A DNA stretch of 64,000 nt from Solirubrobacterales bacterium (lineage in GTDB: Bacteria > Actinomycetota > Thermoleophilia > Solirubrobacterales > JACPNS01): the NCBI GenBank assembly GCA_016185345.1, contig JACPNS010000015.1, positions 101,661 through 165,660 on the forward strand. Reading direction: 5' to 3'. The translations under genes and the position numbers were made by a program. Shown piece by piece: positions 1 through 11,852 of the stretch. The notes under the pieces are model-generated. The model saw only the letters and a list, made by a program, of their open reading frames with translations. It was not told the DNA's origin and did no database searches. Every line of letters starts with the position of its first letter. The first letter of the stretch is position 1.

Positions 1-2
1 CG

Positions 3-652
3 CCCAACACGACGGGAACCGGGCTTGAGCGCCTGATGCGATTCGCGCGAAATCTCGGCGCCCAGCCTCACGCCGTCGACGCAGCAGACCACGACCGTCT
101 GCTCGCAGACATCAGCCACCTTCCACACGTGCTCGCGAATGCGCTCGTCACCCAGGCCGCAGGCTCGATCAACACCGAGGATGGCTCGATCGCCGTCGTC
201 GGCCCGAGTTTCCGCGACGCCACTCGCGTCGCCGGCGCCAACAGCTCGATCTGGCGCGACATCTACCTCTCAAACCACGATGCTCTCGTCCCGGCCATCG
301 ACGCAGTGATCGGCAGGCTCACAGAGTTTCGCGACGCCGTGAAATCCGGCGACGGCGACGAGATCGTCCGCTTGAACGAACAGGCGCGCGTCGACCGCGA
401 GACACTGCTGGAGCGCGACCTCGTGGGTGAAGAGATCTTCGAGCTGCGCGTCTCCGTTCCGAACCAGCCGGGCGTACTCGCCAACATCACGCTGGCCCTG
501 GGCAAGGCGGGGATCAACATCGTCGACATCGCACTCTCGCCTGCGGCAGACATGCGCAGCGGCTCGATCAGCCTCTGGGTGCCGGGCGAGGAGGCCGCCA
601 TGCGAACTGAGAATCTGATCTGCGAACTCGGTTTCCCGGTGGCCAGGGCCTG

Positions 653-653
<1 letters not shown>
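3..653 (+). CDS. tyrA: Prephenate dehydrogenase, C-terminal part with ACT domain (5' end outside window)
   Basis: The open frame runs in from the left edge without a stop, so the gene is truncated by the window and its NAD-binding Rossmann half is missing. What remains is the helical dimerisation domain, with the family pattern HDRLLADISHLPHVLANAL, followed by a C-terminal ACT domain beginning ELRVSVPNQPGVLANIT, a regulatory module that usually senses an amino acid such as tyrosine. The family oxidatively decarboxylates prephenate to 4-hydroxyphenylpyruvate in tyrosine synthesis. The TGA stop shares one base with the ATG of aroA (TGATG), so the two are translationally coupled in an aromatic amino acid operon. 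The ATG at 36 is internal. Confidence 0.9.
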
Positions 654-3132
<2,479 letters not shown>

Positions 3133-3136
3133 AGCC

Positions 3137-3757
3137 ATGATCATCGCGATAGACGGCCCGGCTGGAGCCGGCAAAAGCACGGTTTCCCGAGCCGTGGCAG
3201 AGGCGCTTGGCGCCACCTACCTCGACAGCGGCGCGATGTACCGCGTCGTCGCCTTCAAGACGCTCTCGGGCTCTGACGCTGCGTCAGCAGCGCGGTCGAC
3301 GATGATCGGCCTGGGCGAGAAGGTCACGGCCGATGGCATCGACGTGACCGAGCTGATCCGCTCGCCGGAAGTCGCGGCGCGCGCATCCGAGGTCGCGCAA
3401 CTCCCGCTCGTTCGCCAGGCGCTCGTTGAGCAGCAGCGCAAGATCATGAGCGACGGCCGCAGCTGGGTAGCCGAAGGCCGCGACATCGGAACGGTCGTCG
3501 CCCCCGGCGCCGACTTGAAAATCTTCCTGACCGCAGACCCCGAAGCCCGCGCCGAACGCCGCGCGACCGAGCTGGGCCTCGACGCCGAAGCCGTGAAAGC
3601 CGAACAAGAAGAACGCGACCTTCGCGACACCACCCGCGACGACTCACCGCTGGTCGCCGCCGAGGACGCGATCGAGATCGACACAACTGGATTGTCGATC
3701 GACCAGGTGGTCGCCCGAATCCTTGAGCTCGCCCGCCCGACCTCAGCTCCGGCATGA
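3137..3757 (+). CDS. cmk: Cytidylate kinase
   Basis: Cmk phosphorylates CMP and dCMP with ATP. The P-loop GPAGAGKST lies at residues 7-15, followed by [12 protein letters not shown], typical of bacterial CMP kinases. The NMP-binding and lid regions show [20 protein letters not shown] and [10 protein letters not shown]. At 206 residues it is slightly short for the family (about 220-230). It starts four bases after the serC stop and its own stop overlaps the start of der by four bases (ATGA), so serC, cmk and der look coupled. The plsC gene that often separates cmk from der is absent. Confidence 0.95.
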   Translation: MIIAIDGPAGAGKSTVSRAVAEALGATYLDSGAMYRVVAFKTLSGSDAASAARSTMIGLGEKVTADGIDVTELIRSPEVAARASEVAQLPLVRQALVEQQRKIMSDGRSWVAEGRDIGTVVAPGADLKIFLTADPEARAERRATELGLDAEAVKAEQEERDLRDTTRDDSPLVAAEDAIEIDTTGLSIDQVVARILELARPTSAPA

Positions 3758-5199
3758 GCGACATGAACGAGGAGCAAGAGTTCATCGAGATTGAGGTCGT
3801 CGAGGAAGGCGACTTTCCGCTCGGACTCGACGAGCAGGAAGAGGTCGGCCTGGAAGTTGGGCCCGAGGAGGACGGTCCGCCTCGTCGCCACGCCACGATC
3901 GCCATCGTTGGCTACCCGAACGTTGGCAAGTCGAGTCTGATCAACCGCCTGACCGAGTCCAAGGAAGCCGTCGTCCACGAGCGCGCAGGTGTTACGCGCG
4001 ACCGCAAGGCGCTGCACACGGACTGGAACGGGGTGGACTTGACGTTCATCGACACCGGCGGCGTGGACGTAGCCGAGGACAACCACATCGCACGCGGGAT
4101 TCGCTTCCAGGCCGAGACAGCGATCGAACTGGCCGACGTCGTGATGTTCGTGGTCGATGGTCGCGCCGGCTACCGGCCGGGCGACGACGACATCGCGCAG
4201 ATTCTGCGCCGCGGTCGTAAGCCTGTCGTGATCGCAGTCAACAAGATCGACTCGGCGAAGGACATTCCGAACGCGTCCGAGTTTCAGCGACTGGGCATGG
4301 GCGATCCATCTGCGGTCAGCGCGGCGCAGGGCCTGGGCACCGGAGATCTGCTCGACCGCATCACAGAGCTTGCACCTGAAGCACAGCGCGATAGCGACGA
4401 AGGCGCCGTGAAACTCGCCGTGCTTGGCCGCCCGAACGTGGGTAAGTCGAGTCTCGTCAACAAAATCGTCGGTGAGGAACGCGTGATCGTCTCGCCGATC
4501 AGTGGCACGACGCGCGATTCGATCGACACGAAGATCGATGTCGAGGGCAAGCCGCTAGTTCTGATCGACACCGCCGGGCTGCGACGCCGCGCAAAACAGG
4601 CCGACGAGCTCGAGTACTTCTCGTCGCTGCGCTCGCAGCTGGCGATGGAGCGCGCCGATGTCGCGCTGATTGTTTGTGACGTGACCGACGGCATCACTTC
4701 AGAGGACCTGCGGATCTCCGAGCTCGCGATGAAGGCCGGTTGTGCCACGCTCGTCGTGCTGAACAAGTGGGACCTGCCGCACGAAGAGCTGGACCTCAAG
4801 CACGAGCGCGCCCGGATCGCCCGCAAGCTGCGCCTGCGACCCAAGATCGTCACCAGCAGCGCGCTCAACGGCCGCAACGTGCCCAAGCTCCTGACCGAGG
4901 CGATGGACCTCGCAGAGCGCTCGGCCCAGCGCATCGCGACCAAGCAGTTGAACAAATTCCTCAACGACGTGCAGGGCGTGCGCCAGCCGCCGAGCGTGCG
5001 TGGCAAGCGTCTGAAGATGTATTACATGACGCAGTTCGAGGAGAACCCGCCGCGCTTCGCCATCCAGGTGAACTCGCGTCGCGCGATCGCCCGCGACTAC
5101 GCCTACTTCGTCGAGAACCAGTTGCGCGAGCGCTACGAGATGGACGGCGTTCCGCTGATCATCGACTTCAAGGCGTCCAAGGGCAGATATGACGACTGA
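3754..5199 (+). CDS. der: GTPase Der (EngA), ribosome biogenesis
   Basis: Der is a double GTPase that acts in 50S subunit assembly. Two G domains are visible: G1 motifs GYPNVGKSS at about residue 51 and GRPNVGKSS at about 226, each with a DTGG or DTAG switch II element and NKID or NKWD specificity motifs. A KH-like C-terminal domain closes the 481-residue protein. The first 45 or so residues form a very acidic extension (runs of Glu and Asp) absent from the compact E. coli type. The start overlaps cmk by ATGA, and the 3' end overlaps the following ABC gene by 11 bases. Confidence 0.97.
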   Translation: MSDMNEEQEFIEIEVVEEGDFPLGLDEQEEVGLEVGPEEDGPPRRHATIAIVGYPNVGKSSLINRLTESKEAVVHERAGVTRDRKALHTDWNGVDLTFIDTGGVDVAEDNHIARGIRFQAETAIELADVVMFVVDGRAGYRPGDDDIAQILRRGRKPVVIAVNKIDSAKDIPNASEFQRLGMGDPSAVSAAQGLGTGDLLDRITELAPEAQRDSDEGAVKLAVLGRPNVGKSSLVNKIVGEERVIVSPISGTTRDSIDTKIDVEGKPLVLIDTAGLRRRAKQADELEYFSSLRSQLAMERADVALIVCDVTDGITSEDLRISELAMKAGCATLVVLNKWDLPHEELDLKHERARIARKLRLRPKIVTSSALNGRNVPKLLTEAMDLAERSAQRIATKQLNKFLNDVQGVRQPPSVRGKRLKMYYMTQFEENPPRFAIQVNSRRAIARDYAYFVENQLRERYEMDGVPLIIDFKASKGRYDD

Positions 5200-6106
5200 G
5201 CCGGCGATCGTCATCGAGGGGCTGCGCAAGTCCTACGACGACTTCGAGGCTGTCAAAGGTGTCGATCTGACGATCGAGGCCGGCCAGGTCTTCGCAATTC
5301 TCGGTCCCAACGGCGCGGGCAAGACGACGACCGTTGAGATTCTCGAGGGATACCGCAACCGGACTGCCGGCAAGGTCAGCGTGCTCGGCGTCGATCCAGA
5401 GCATCCCAGCCGTTCATGGCGCGAGCGCATTGGCATCGTGCTCCAGGAGTCCGAGCAGGGCGCGCTGCTGACCGTCCGCGAGACCCTCGCGATGTACGCC
5501 GGCTACTACCCGCACCCACGCGGCGTTGACGAGACGATTCAGATGGTCGGTCTGCTGGAGAAGTCCGACACGCGAGCCGGCCGCCTTTCCGGAGGGCAGA
5601 AGCGCCGCCTCGATGTTGGCCTTGCGCTGATCGGCGATCCCGACCTGATCTTTCTCGACGAACCGACGACCGGGTTTGACCCCGAAGCACGCCGTGAAGC
5701 CTGGGACGTGATCGCATCGATGCGCGATCTCGGAAAGACGATCGTGCTCACGACGCACTACATGGAAGAGGCCCAGCGTCTGGCCGATCAGATCGCCGTA
5801 TTCGCAACTGGTGAGATCATCGCGCAGGGCATGCCGAACGAAATCGGCGGTCGCGAGGACTTGCCGAGTCGCGTCGAGTTCACACTCCCCACCCGAATCT
5901 CAATACCCGATCTGCCAGCGGAATTCCGTGCCGCCGCCAGCGCCGATGGTCGCGTTGCACTGGACACGACGGACCCAACGCGAAGCGTCCATGAGCTCAC
6001 CGGCTGGGCGATCAATGTGGGAGTCCAGCTCGACGACCTGACCGTCGCGCGACCTTCGCTTGAGGACATCTACCTCAGGCTCACGCAGAACGGCGACGCA
6101 GAGTGA
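5189..6106 (+). CDS. ABC-2 type exporter, ATP-binding subunit
   Basis: This is a single-domain ABC ATPase of 305 residues, of the kind that drives drug, lipid or polysaccharide efflux together with an ABC-2 permease. Walker [11 protein letters not shown] is at about residue 35, the Q-loop at QESEQG, the signature LSGGQKRR near 133, Walker [14 protein letters not shown] near 155, and the switch histidine in TTHYMEE. A C-terminal extension after about residue 220 fits the DrrA/CcmA-like exporters. It overlaps der by 11 bases and its partner permease by four (GTGA), so all three are probably cotranscribed. The substrate cannot be told from sequence. Confidence 0.93.
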   Translation: MTTEPAIVIEGLRKSYDDFEAVKGVDLTIEAGQVFAILGPNGAGKTTTVEILEGYRNRTAGKVSVLGVDPEHPSRSWRERIGIVLQESEQGALLTVRETLAMYAGYYPHPRGVDETIQMVGLLEKSDTRAGRLSGGQKRRLDVGLALIGDPDLIFLDEPTTGFDPEARREAWDVIASMRDLGKTIVLTTHYMEEAQRLADQIAVFATGEIIAQGMPNEIGGREDLPSRVEFTLPTRISIPDLPAEFRAAASADGRVALDTTDPTRSVHELTGWAINVGVQLDDLTVARPSLEDIYLRLTQNGDAE

Positions 6107-6885
6107 CCGGCTTCAGACTCTTCTGGCACCAGTTCACCTTCGAGTGGAAGATGTTCTGGCGCAACCCCGCCTCCGTCTTTTTCTCGGTCGGTTTGCCGCT
6201 CGTGTTCCTCTTCCTGCTGGGAGCCGTCTTCGGCGGCGCCGAAGACAAGGACCCTACCTACGGCCTGCTGACCGACCAGTACCTCGTCCCAGCGATCATG
6301 ACCCTCGGGATTGTCAGTGCCTCCTTCGTGAACGTCGCAATGACGATCGTCTACCAACGCGAGTTGGGCGTTTTGAAGCGCCTTCGGGGAACCCCGCTGC
6401 CTACTTCAATCTTCGTCTCGGCTCGCACCGCGAGCGCCGTCGTCAACTCAGGGCTGATCGCCCTGGTGATCCTGTTCGCGGGCTACGTTGCCTACGGGAT
6501 CGACATCGATGGCGCGCGCCTGCTCGGCACGCTGATCATCGTGGTGGTCGGCTCTGTATCGTTCTGCGCGCTCGGATTTGCGCTCACGATCGTGATTCCA
6601 AACCAGGCGGCCGCCCCGGCAATCACGAACATGATCACGCTGCCGCTGTACTTCATCTCGGGCGTTTTTGGCGACGCTGCGAATCTTCCGACCTTCCTTG
6701 CGACGATCGGCGAGTTCTTCCCGATCTACCACCTCGGAGCCGGCCTTTTTGAGACCTTCAGCCCCGATGCATCGGGAGTGATCGCGCTTGATCCGAAGAA
6801 CCTCGCAATCGTGGCGGCCTGGGGCGTGGCGGGATTGCTCGTCTCTTTCTGGAAGTTCCGTTGGGAACCCCAGGAATCGAACTGA
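6103..6885 (+). CDS. ABC-2 type exporter, permease subunit
   Basis: This 260-residue integral membrane protein has about six hydrophobic segments, for example around PASVFFSVGLPLVFLFLL, IMTLGIVSASFVNVAMTI and GLIALVILFAGYVAYG, and the ABC-2 family loop YQRELGVLKRLRGTPLP. It forms the transmembrane half of the exporter with the preceding ATPase, to which it is joined by a GTGA overlap (GTG start). No typical end-of-operon hairpin follows; metK begins about 110 bases downstream with its own promoter. Confidence 0.9.
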   Translation: MTGFRLFWHQFTFEWKMFWRNPASVFFSVGLPLVFLFLLGAVFGGAEDKDPTYGLLTDQYLVPAIMTLGIVSASFVNVAMTIVYQRELGVLKRLRGTPLPTSIFVSARTASAVVNSGLIALVILFAGYVAYGIDIDGARLLGTLIIVVVGSVSFCALGFALTIVIPNQAAAPAITNMITLPLYFISGVFGDAANLPTFLATIGEFFPIYHLGAGLFETFSPDASGVIALDPKNLAIVAAWGVAGLLVSFWKFRWEPQESN

Positions 6886-6915
6886 CTCAGGTAAACCACT
6901 AAAGCTGATCGGCAA

Positions 6916-6946
6916 TTGGGGATTTAGTCGGCGCGGGGGCTATAAT
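6916..6946 (+). promoter_or_regulatory. Sigma-70-type promoter for metK
   Basis: A perfect TATAAT hexamer lies at 6941-6946, rare in this GC-rich sequence. TTGGGG at 6916-6921 is a weak -35 candidate with a long 19-base spacer. The predicted 5' leader before the metK ATG is about 40 bases, too short for a SAM riboswitch, and contains GGAG at 6981-6984. Confidence 0.6.
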
Positions 6947-6995
6947 TCCGCGCTTACGCACTTTGAAAGCAACCCCATCTGGAGTTTCCCCGGTC

Positions 6996-8228
6996 ATGAG
7001 CATCGACGGCTTTGCAGACAACGAATTTCTCTTCACTTCTGAGTCCGTCTCGGAAGGCCACCCCGACAAGATCGCCGACGCGATCTCTGACGCAGTCCTC
7101 GACGCGGTTCTCGCGCAGGATCCGCTCGGCCGCGTCGCCTGCGAGACGTTTGTAACGACGGGCCTGATCGTCGTCGGTGGCGAAATCAGCACCACTGCCC
7201 AGTTCGACGTCGCCGAGCTGGCGCGCAAGACGGTGCGTGAGATCGGTTACGACCACTCCGACAAGGGCTTTGATGCCACCACTTGCGCCGTGATGGTCAC
7301 GCTCGACAAGCAGTCCCCGGACATTGCCCAGGGCGTGGACACAGGCATCGAGGTTCGTGAAGGCGGATCATCCGATCAGGTCAACGTGGCCGGAGCAGGT
7401 GACCAGGGCATGATGTTCGGCTACGCAACCAACGAGACCGTCGAGTTGATGCCGCTGCCGATTTCGCTGGCTCACAAGCTTGCCGCACGCCACGCCCAGG
7501 TGCGTAAGGACGGCACGGTTCCGTACTTCCGCCCAGACGCCAAGACGCAGGTTTCAGTCCGCTACCGCGACGGCAGGCCGGTCAAGATCGAGCAGCTCCT
7601 GATCAGCACCCAGCACGACCCGGGCAAGACGGTCGCCGACGACATCAAGCCAGACCTCTGGCAGCACGTCGTCAAGCCGGTTCTCCCGACCGACCTCTAC
7701 GACGAAGAAGAGCTCTTCGAGCGTTTCCTGGTCAATCCGACCGGAAACTTCGTGATCGGCGGCCCGATGGGCGACGCCGGCCTCACCGGTCGCAAGATCA
7801 TCGTCGACACCTACGGCGGTATGGGTCGCCACGGTGGCGGTGCCTTTTCCGGCAAGGACCCGTCAAAGGTCGACCGCTCTGCCGCGTACGCTGCGCGCTA
7901 CGTCGCGAAGAACATCGTCGCCGCCGGACTGGCCGAGCGCGCCGAAGTCCAGGTCGCATACGCAATCGGCAAGGCCGAGCCTGTTTCGGTTTCAGTTGAC
8001 ACGTTCGGCACCGAGACGATCGGCCGCGGCAGGATCCAGGAGCTCGTACAAGAGCACTTCGACCTCCGCCCCGGCGCCTTCCGTGACTACCTCGACCTGC
8101 ACCGCCCGATTTACGGCAAGACGAGCTCCTATGGCCACTTCGGCCGTGACGACGCCGACTTCACTTGGGAAAAGACCGACAAGGCCGACATTCTGCGCGA
8201 AGCAGCGGGAGTCGCCGCAGTCGCTTAA
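6996..8228 (+). CDS. metK: S-adenosylmethionine synthetase
   Basis: MetK makes S-adenosylmethionine from ATP and methionine in the cytoplasm. The N-terminal [16 protein letters not shown], the central [16 protein letters not shown] and the P-loop-like [16 protein letters not shown] are the diagnostic family motifs. I start it at ATG 6996 (410 residues), preceded by GGAG at 6981; a TTG 33 bases upstream would add a non-conserved N terminus and is less likely. The gene stands alone between its own TATAAT promoter and a strong terminator. In many actinobacteria it lies in the order coaBC-metK-priA; here priA follows after an inserted gene. Confidence 0.97.
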   Translation: MSIDGFADNEFLFTSESVSEGHPDKIADAISDAVLDAVLAQDPLGRVACETFVTTGLIVVGGEISTTAQFDVAELARKTVREIGYDHSDKGFDATTCAVMVTLDKQSPDIAQGVDTGIEVREGGSSDQVNVAGAGDQGMMFGYATNETVELMPLPISLAHKLAARHAQVRKDGTVPYFRPDAKTQVSVRYRDGRPVKIEQLLISTQHDPGKTVADDIKPDLWQHVVKPVLPTDLYDEEELFERFLVNPTGNFVIGGPMGDAGLTGRKIIVDTYGGMGRHGGGAFSGKDPSKVDRSAAYAARYVAKNIVAAGLAERAEVQVAYAIGKAEPVSVSVDTFGTETIGRGRIQELVQEHFDLRPGAFRDYLDLHRPIYGKTSSYGHFGRDDADFTWEKTDKADILREAAGVAAVA

Positions 8229-8253
8229 TCCTGACTCCGTATCTGTCCGTACG

Positions 8254-8282
8254 CGAAGGGCGCCCTCAAGGGGCGCCCTTCG
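8254..8282 (+). terminator. Intrinsic terminator after metK
   Basis: A perfect 12-bp stem, CGAAGGGCGCCC at 8254-8265 paired with GGGCGCCCTTCG at 8271-8282, closes a 5-base TCAAG loop 26 bases after the metK stop. The T-tract is poor (TCGTTGT), as is common for GC-rich actinobacteria. The hairpin would also work for transcription arriving from the minus strand. Confidence 0.75.
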
Positions 8283-8475
8283 TCGTTGTGCGCCGGAGAT
8301 GAATCAAACGGGGAATCGTGGAGACCAGTGCGCTTGAGAGGATCACGTCCACGAGGCCGAATCCGGCTCACATTGGTCGGCGATCACGTAATCGCCGGCA
8401 AGATCGACAGTACGTCTGAGACGCTTCGCAGGTTGGTGCGCCACGCCGAGCAGGATCAGGGTCATGCCACGGGAT

Positions 8476-9264
8476 TCACGACGATTTCAACCCGAGCTCC
8501 CCGCGCCGAGCTGCGATGCTCGCTTCCAAATCGTGGATCACCGCAAGTGAGACTTCCGCGGAACTCAACTTGCTCTCGCCCTCGTAATCAAAAGGGTTGT
8601 CGAGGTCTTTGATCAACGCGATCATGTACGCAAATACGAACGCCACCATTCCGAGAAGCAACAGTTCAGCGCCTCCTTGCGCGATTTTCGCGAACAACAA
8701 CGATCCAACCAGCAACACGGCGGTGAGTTCGGCAATCAAGTATGCGGCACCGACAAAAGATGTCTCGCGGATTGTATTGATGCGTAGCACGGCGAGCCGA
8801 AGCGCACTCTGCTCCTGCTTCAGCCGCACGATGAAGTTCGGTTGAGTCAGAGGCTCGAATGCGAGGAAGTCAAGATTCAGACGCCGAATCGCGTCCAAAA
8901 CGGATTGTGAGTTCCCGCGGCCATGCAACCACTGGCTGATTGCTTGCGTGATGTCGTCGAGATGAATCACACAGTCGCGTGCCGCCTCAGCAGATTTGTC
9001 AGCAAACAAGATCTCGCACTCATCGGCAATCGTTTCAATCCTGCTGGCGATCTCGCTCGGTAGCTTTTCGCTCTCCTTGAAGTCGGTGAGTGTCCCGGCC
9101 AACAAAAAACCGATCAGGAACACAGTGGCAGTCACCAAGCCCGAGTAGAGCGTGTTCAATTCGATCACGTCCCATCCCAGATAGTCAACCGTGAGTTTTG
9201 CGACGACCGTCACCACGACAAAAGGCGCGACGCGCAATACAAGTCTGAAGTCGCGCCGCGGCAT
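8476..9264 (-). CDS. Membrane protein of unknown function, weakly bestrophin-like topology
   Basis: I do not recognise a specific function. The 262-residue protein has two hydrophobic segments at the N terminus (LRVAPFVVVTVVAKLTV; YSGLVTATVFLIGFLLAG), a long central hydrophilic helical region (about residues 75-185), and two more membrane segments near 195-235 (ETSFVGAAYLIAELTAVLLV; LLLLGMVAFVFAYMIALI). This 2+2 layout with a cytoplasmic middle recalls bestrophin-like anion channels, but I see no defining motif. I placed the start at ATG 9264 because the frame upstream looks non-coding. Two 60-base lines here count to about 53-55% GC against 67% in a priA line, suggesting acquired DNA. Confidence 0.65.
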   Translation of the reverse strand: MPRRDFRLVLRVAPFVVVTVVAKLTVDYLGWDVIELNTLYSGLVTATVFLIGFLLAGTLTDFKESEKLPSEIASRIETIADECEILFADKSAEAARDCVIHLDDITQAISQWLHGRGNSQSVLDAIRRLNLDFLAFEPLTQPNFIVRLKQEQSALRLAVLRINTIRETSFVGAAYLIAELTAVLLVGSLLFAKIAQGGAELLLLGMVAFVFAYMIALIKDLDNPFDYEGESKLSSAEVSLAVIHDLEASIAARRGELGLKSS

Positions 9265-9620
9265 CACGGCGTTCCGGCGCGCGTCGTTTTGGGGTCGAAG
9301 CACAGCGGCCCAGAATTCCGCGTTCGGGCAGGTTGCTTCGAAAAGGTCATCGGGGCAGAGTAGTTGCAAATGGTTGTTCCGTCGGCAATACCGGTCCGCA
9401 CTCGGCGCTCCGGATGCCTTTCTCTCCCGTCGGAACTTCGCGTAGCCACTACGACGTGTCGTGCAGAACGACCTACTGCAGGCACCGACAACATGGACGC
9501 AAATGATCTGCGCCAATCCAAGACGGACTGGCGTGTCCTGTGGATGTTGATCTCGACTTGTTCTCTGACCGGGTGATCGCTTGAATGCGACGTACGGGAA
9601 ATCGCCGCGGAGTGCAGACG
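9265..9620. other. Non-coding or degenerate stretch between the islet gene and priA
   Basis: About 355 bases lie between the start of the minus-strand membrane protein and the priA promoter. Frames on both strands are open for short runs, but none gives a protein that looks conserved. The composition is less GC-rich than the core genes on either side. I see no hairpin terminator or repeat here. It could hold the remains of a decayed gene and the promoter of the membrane protein. Confidence 0.4.
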
Positions 9621-9626
9621 TACTCT
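9621..9626 (+). promoter_or_regulatory. -10-like hexamer for leaderless priA
   Basis: TACTCT ends 6 bases before the GTG at 9633. No Shine-Dalgarno sequence lies between them, and the upstream frame is not conserved. Confidence 0.45.
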
Positions 9627-9632
9627 TGGGCG

Positions 9633-11816
9633 GTGAACGCAATCGCCAAAGTTGAGCCGCTTACTACGGCGAGAGCGCTTCGCGGACCGTTCGACTACAA
9701 GATTCCTGAGTCGATGCAGGGCACGATCGAAGTTGGATCGATCCTGATGGTGCCGTTCGCTCGTCGTCGGATCCTTGGTGTGGTTACCGACATGGCCTCC
9801 ACCAGCCAGGTCCCGCCCGAGAAGCTAGCCGAGCCGTTCAAAGCGCTTGGTGCGGGGGTGCCGCCGGCACTCGTTGAGCTGGGTCTCTGGGTCGCCGACG
9901 CCTACTGCTCCACACCCGCGCGCGGCCTCGCGCTCGTGACACCGCCCGGCACCGGCACCGGTCAGGCCAAGAACACCATGGCCGCCAAGACGGTCCTCGT
10001 AGCCCAGGTCAACGAGGCGGGCGCCGCCGCCCTCACCGACGAGACGGCCAAGCTCACTGACGCCCAGCGCGCCGCATTGGTCGCCCTCGCCGAGCACCCC
10101 GACGGCGTGCCGACCGCCAGTGCCAAAGACCTGATCGGATCCACCACCCAGTCCTTGCGTCGGCTCGAGGCGCGCGGACTCCTGACTATCGATGACAAAG
10201 AATCCCGACGAGTCCCCATCCACCAGTCCGTCGGCGCGCTGGTCGAGCGACCGCCTCTCACCAACGACCAGGCAGACGCCCTCGCCGAGATCATCAAAGC
10301 CATCGATACCGGCTTCGCCGATCTGCTCCTCCACGGCGTAACCGGCAGCGGCAAGACCGAGGTATACCTCGGCGCCGCAGAAGCCGCCGTCCAGGCCGGC
10401 AAGTCCGTGATCGTCATGGTCCCGGAAATCGCCCTCACCCCGCAGGTCGTAACACGCTTCGCCGCCCGTTTCAAGGACCGAGTCGCCGTCATGCATTCCC
10501 AGCTAACACCAGGCCAGCGCCACGACGAATGGCTGCGCATCCGCCGCGGGGAGGCAGACATCGTCGTCGGGCCCAGAAGCGCGGTTTTCGCACCGGTCAA
10601 AGACCTCGGCCTCCTGATCGTCGACGAAGAACACGACGCCTCCTACAAACAAGACGGCGACCCGCGCTACGACGCGCGCGACGTTGCCCTCAGGCGCTCC
10701 CGCATGGAGGACGCAACCCTGCTCAGCGGCAGCGCCACACCTCGCGCCGAAGGGTGGGAGCGCAGCCACCACATCAACCTGCCACAGCGAGTGGACGGCA
10801 GCCCACTGCCGCCGGTCGAGCTGCTCGACATGAACGGCGAACGGGGCGCGCTGCACCCAAAGACCAGTTCCGCGCTGGCCGCAGTCGCGTCCAAAGGCGA
10901 GAAAGCGATCGTCCTGCTCAATCGCCGCGGTTGGTCAAATTTCCTTTCCTGCCAGGACTGCGGCCACTCGTGGATCTGTCCCAACTGCGATGTCACGCTC
11001 GTCCTGCACATGGCCCAGTCAGAGATGCGCTGCCACCACTGCGGCCACCGCGAGCGGGTCCCCGAGCTCTGCCCCGAGTGCGACAGTGTCTCGATCTCAC
11101 GTCACGGCACCGGAACCGAGCGGCTTCAACACGAATTGCGCGACGCGATCGGCCACGCCGTTGAGATCCACCGCCTTGACGCAGACACCGCCGCGCGCCA
11201 CGGCGTCTCCAACGTCCTGCGCCAGTTCGAGCGGGCGAGCTCAGGAATCCTCGTGGGCACGCAGATGGTCGCCAAAGGCCATGACTTTCCAGATGTCACG
11301 CTCGGTGTCGTGATCGACGCCGATTCCACGCTCAACTTCCCGGATTTCCGCGCCGAGGAACGCACCTTTGCGCTGGTGGCCCAGCTCGGCGGTCGCAGCG
11401 GCCGCGGCGGAACAGAGGGGAGGGTGCTCGTCCAGACCCGCTCGCCCGAGACGCGCGCACTCAAATACGCGTCCAGCCACGACTCCGAGGGATTCGTCAA
11501 GGAGGAGCTCGAGCGACGCGAAGCGTTCGGCTATCCGCCATTCGGGCACCTGGTCAAGATCCAGACCTCCAGCGAGGATCTCGCTCGCGCGCAGACCGCT
11601 GCCGATCACCTCGCCAAGGCGATCAGCATCAATGGCGCACGCGTTCTTGGGCCAACAGGGCTGTTCAAGCGCAAAGGTCTCGAGCGATACCAACTAGAAG
11701 TAAAAACCTACGACCGCGACACAACGGTGACTGCCGTGCGCGAGGCCGTGGAACTCGTATCGGGAGGCGCTGCGGGCCGCAACGTCAAATTTGCCGTGGA
11801 CGTAGACCCACAGTGA
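9633..11816 (+). CDS. priA: Primosomal protein N', replication restart helicase PriA
   Basis: PriA reloads the replicative helicase at stalled or repaired forks. The 727-residue protein has an N-terminal DNA-binding domain (PLTTARALRGPFDYKIPE), a Walker A motif HGVTGSGKTEVYL around residue 237, a DEEH helicase motif in LLIVDEEHDASYKQDGDPRY, and a zinc-binding insert with four CxxC pairs between about residues 440 and 490. Unlike the degenerate PriA of mycobacteria, both ATPase motifs are intact, so it should be an active helicase. I chose GTG 9633, which fits the family N terminus and the -10-like hexamer just upstream. Confidence 0.95.
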   Translation: MNAIAKVEPLTTARALRGPFDYKIPESMQGTIEVGSILMVPFARRRILGVVTDMASTSQVPPEKLAEPFKALGAGVPPALVELGLWVADAYCSTPARGLALVTPPGTGTGQAKNTMAAKTVLVAQVNEAGAAALTDETAKLTDAQRAALVALAEHPDGVPTASAKDLIGSTTQSLRRLEARGLLTIDDKESRRVPIHQSVGALVERPPLTNDQADALAEIIKAIDTGFADLLLHGVTGSGKTEVYLGAAEAAVQAGKSVIVMVPEIALTPQVVTRFAARFKDRVAVMHSQLTPGQRHDEWLRIRRGEADIVVGPRSAVFAPVKDLGLLIVDEEHDASYKQDGDPRYDARDVALRRSRMEDATLLSGSATPRAEGWERSHHINLPQRVDGSPLPPVELLDMNGERGALHPKTSSALAAVASKGEKAIVLLNRRGWSNFLSCQDCGHSWICPNCDVTLVLHMAQSEMRCHHCGHRERVPELCPECDSVSISRHGTGTERLQHELRDAIGHAVEIHRLDADTAARHGVSNVLRQFERASSGILVGTQMVAKGHDFPDVTLGVVIDADSTLNFPDFRAEERTFALVAQLGGRSGRGGTEGRVLVQTRSPETRALKYASSHDSEGFVKEELERREAFGYPPFGHLVKIQTSSEDLARAQTAADHLAKAISINGARVLGPTGLFKRKGLERYQLEVKTYDRDTTVTAVREAVELVSGGAAGRNVKFAVDVDPQ

Positions 11817-11839
11817 CCACAAACGTGATCACTTTCAAT

Positions 11840-11845
11840 TAACAT
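11840..11845 (+). promoter_or_regulatory. -10-like hexamer for leaderless def
   Basis: TAACAT ends 7 bases before the def ATG at 11853, in the AT-rich gap after priA. Nothing resembling AGGAGG is present in the gap. Confidence 0.45.
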
Positions 11846-11852
11846 CAGCGCG

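Noticed and set aside
6860..6895. A stretch resembling the TpsiC arm of a minus-strand tRNA (AGTTCGATTCC read in reverse)
   Set aside because: It lies in the last codons of the ABC permease, and no matching acceptor stem, anticodon arm or D arm can be drawn.
6947..6995. Possible SAM riboswitch before metK
   Set aside because: Only about 40-50 bases follow the TATAAT promoter, too few for any known SAM riboswitch class.
8343..8465. A 40-codon minus-strand frame starting MTLILLGVAHQPAKR
   Set aside because: Its wording looks protein-like but it has no ribosome-binding site, no recognisable domain and lies just after the stop of the membrane protein. It may be a gene fragment; evidence is too thin to annotate.
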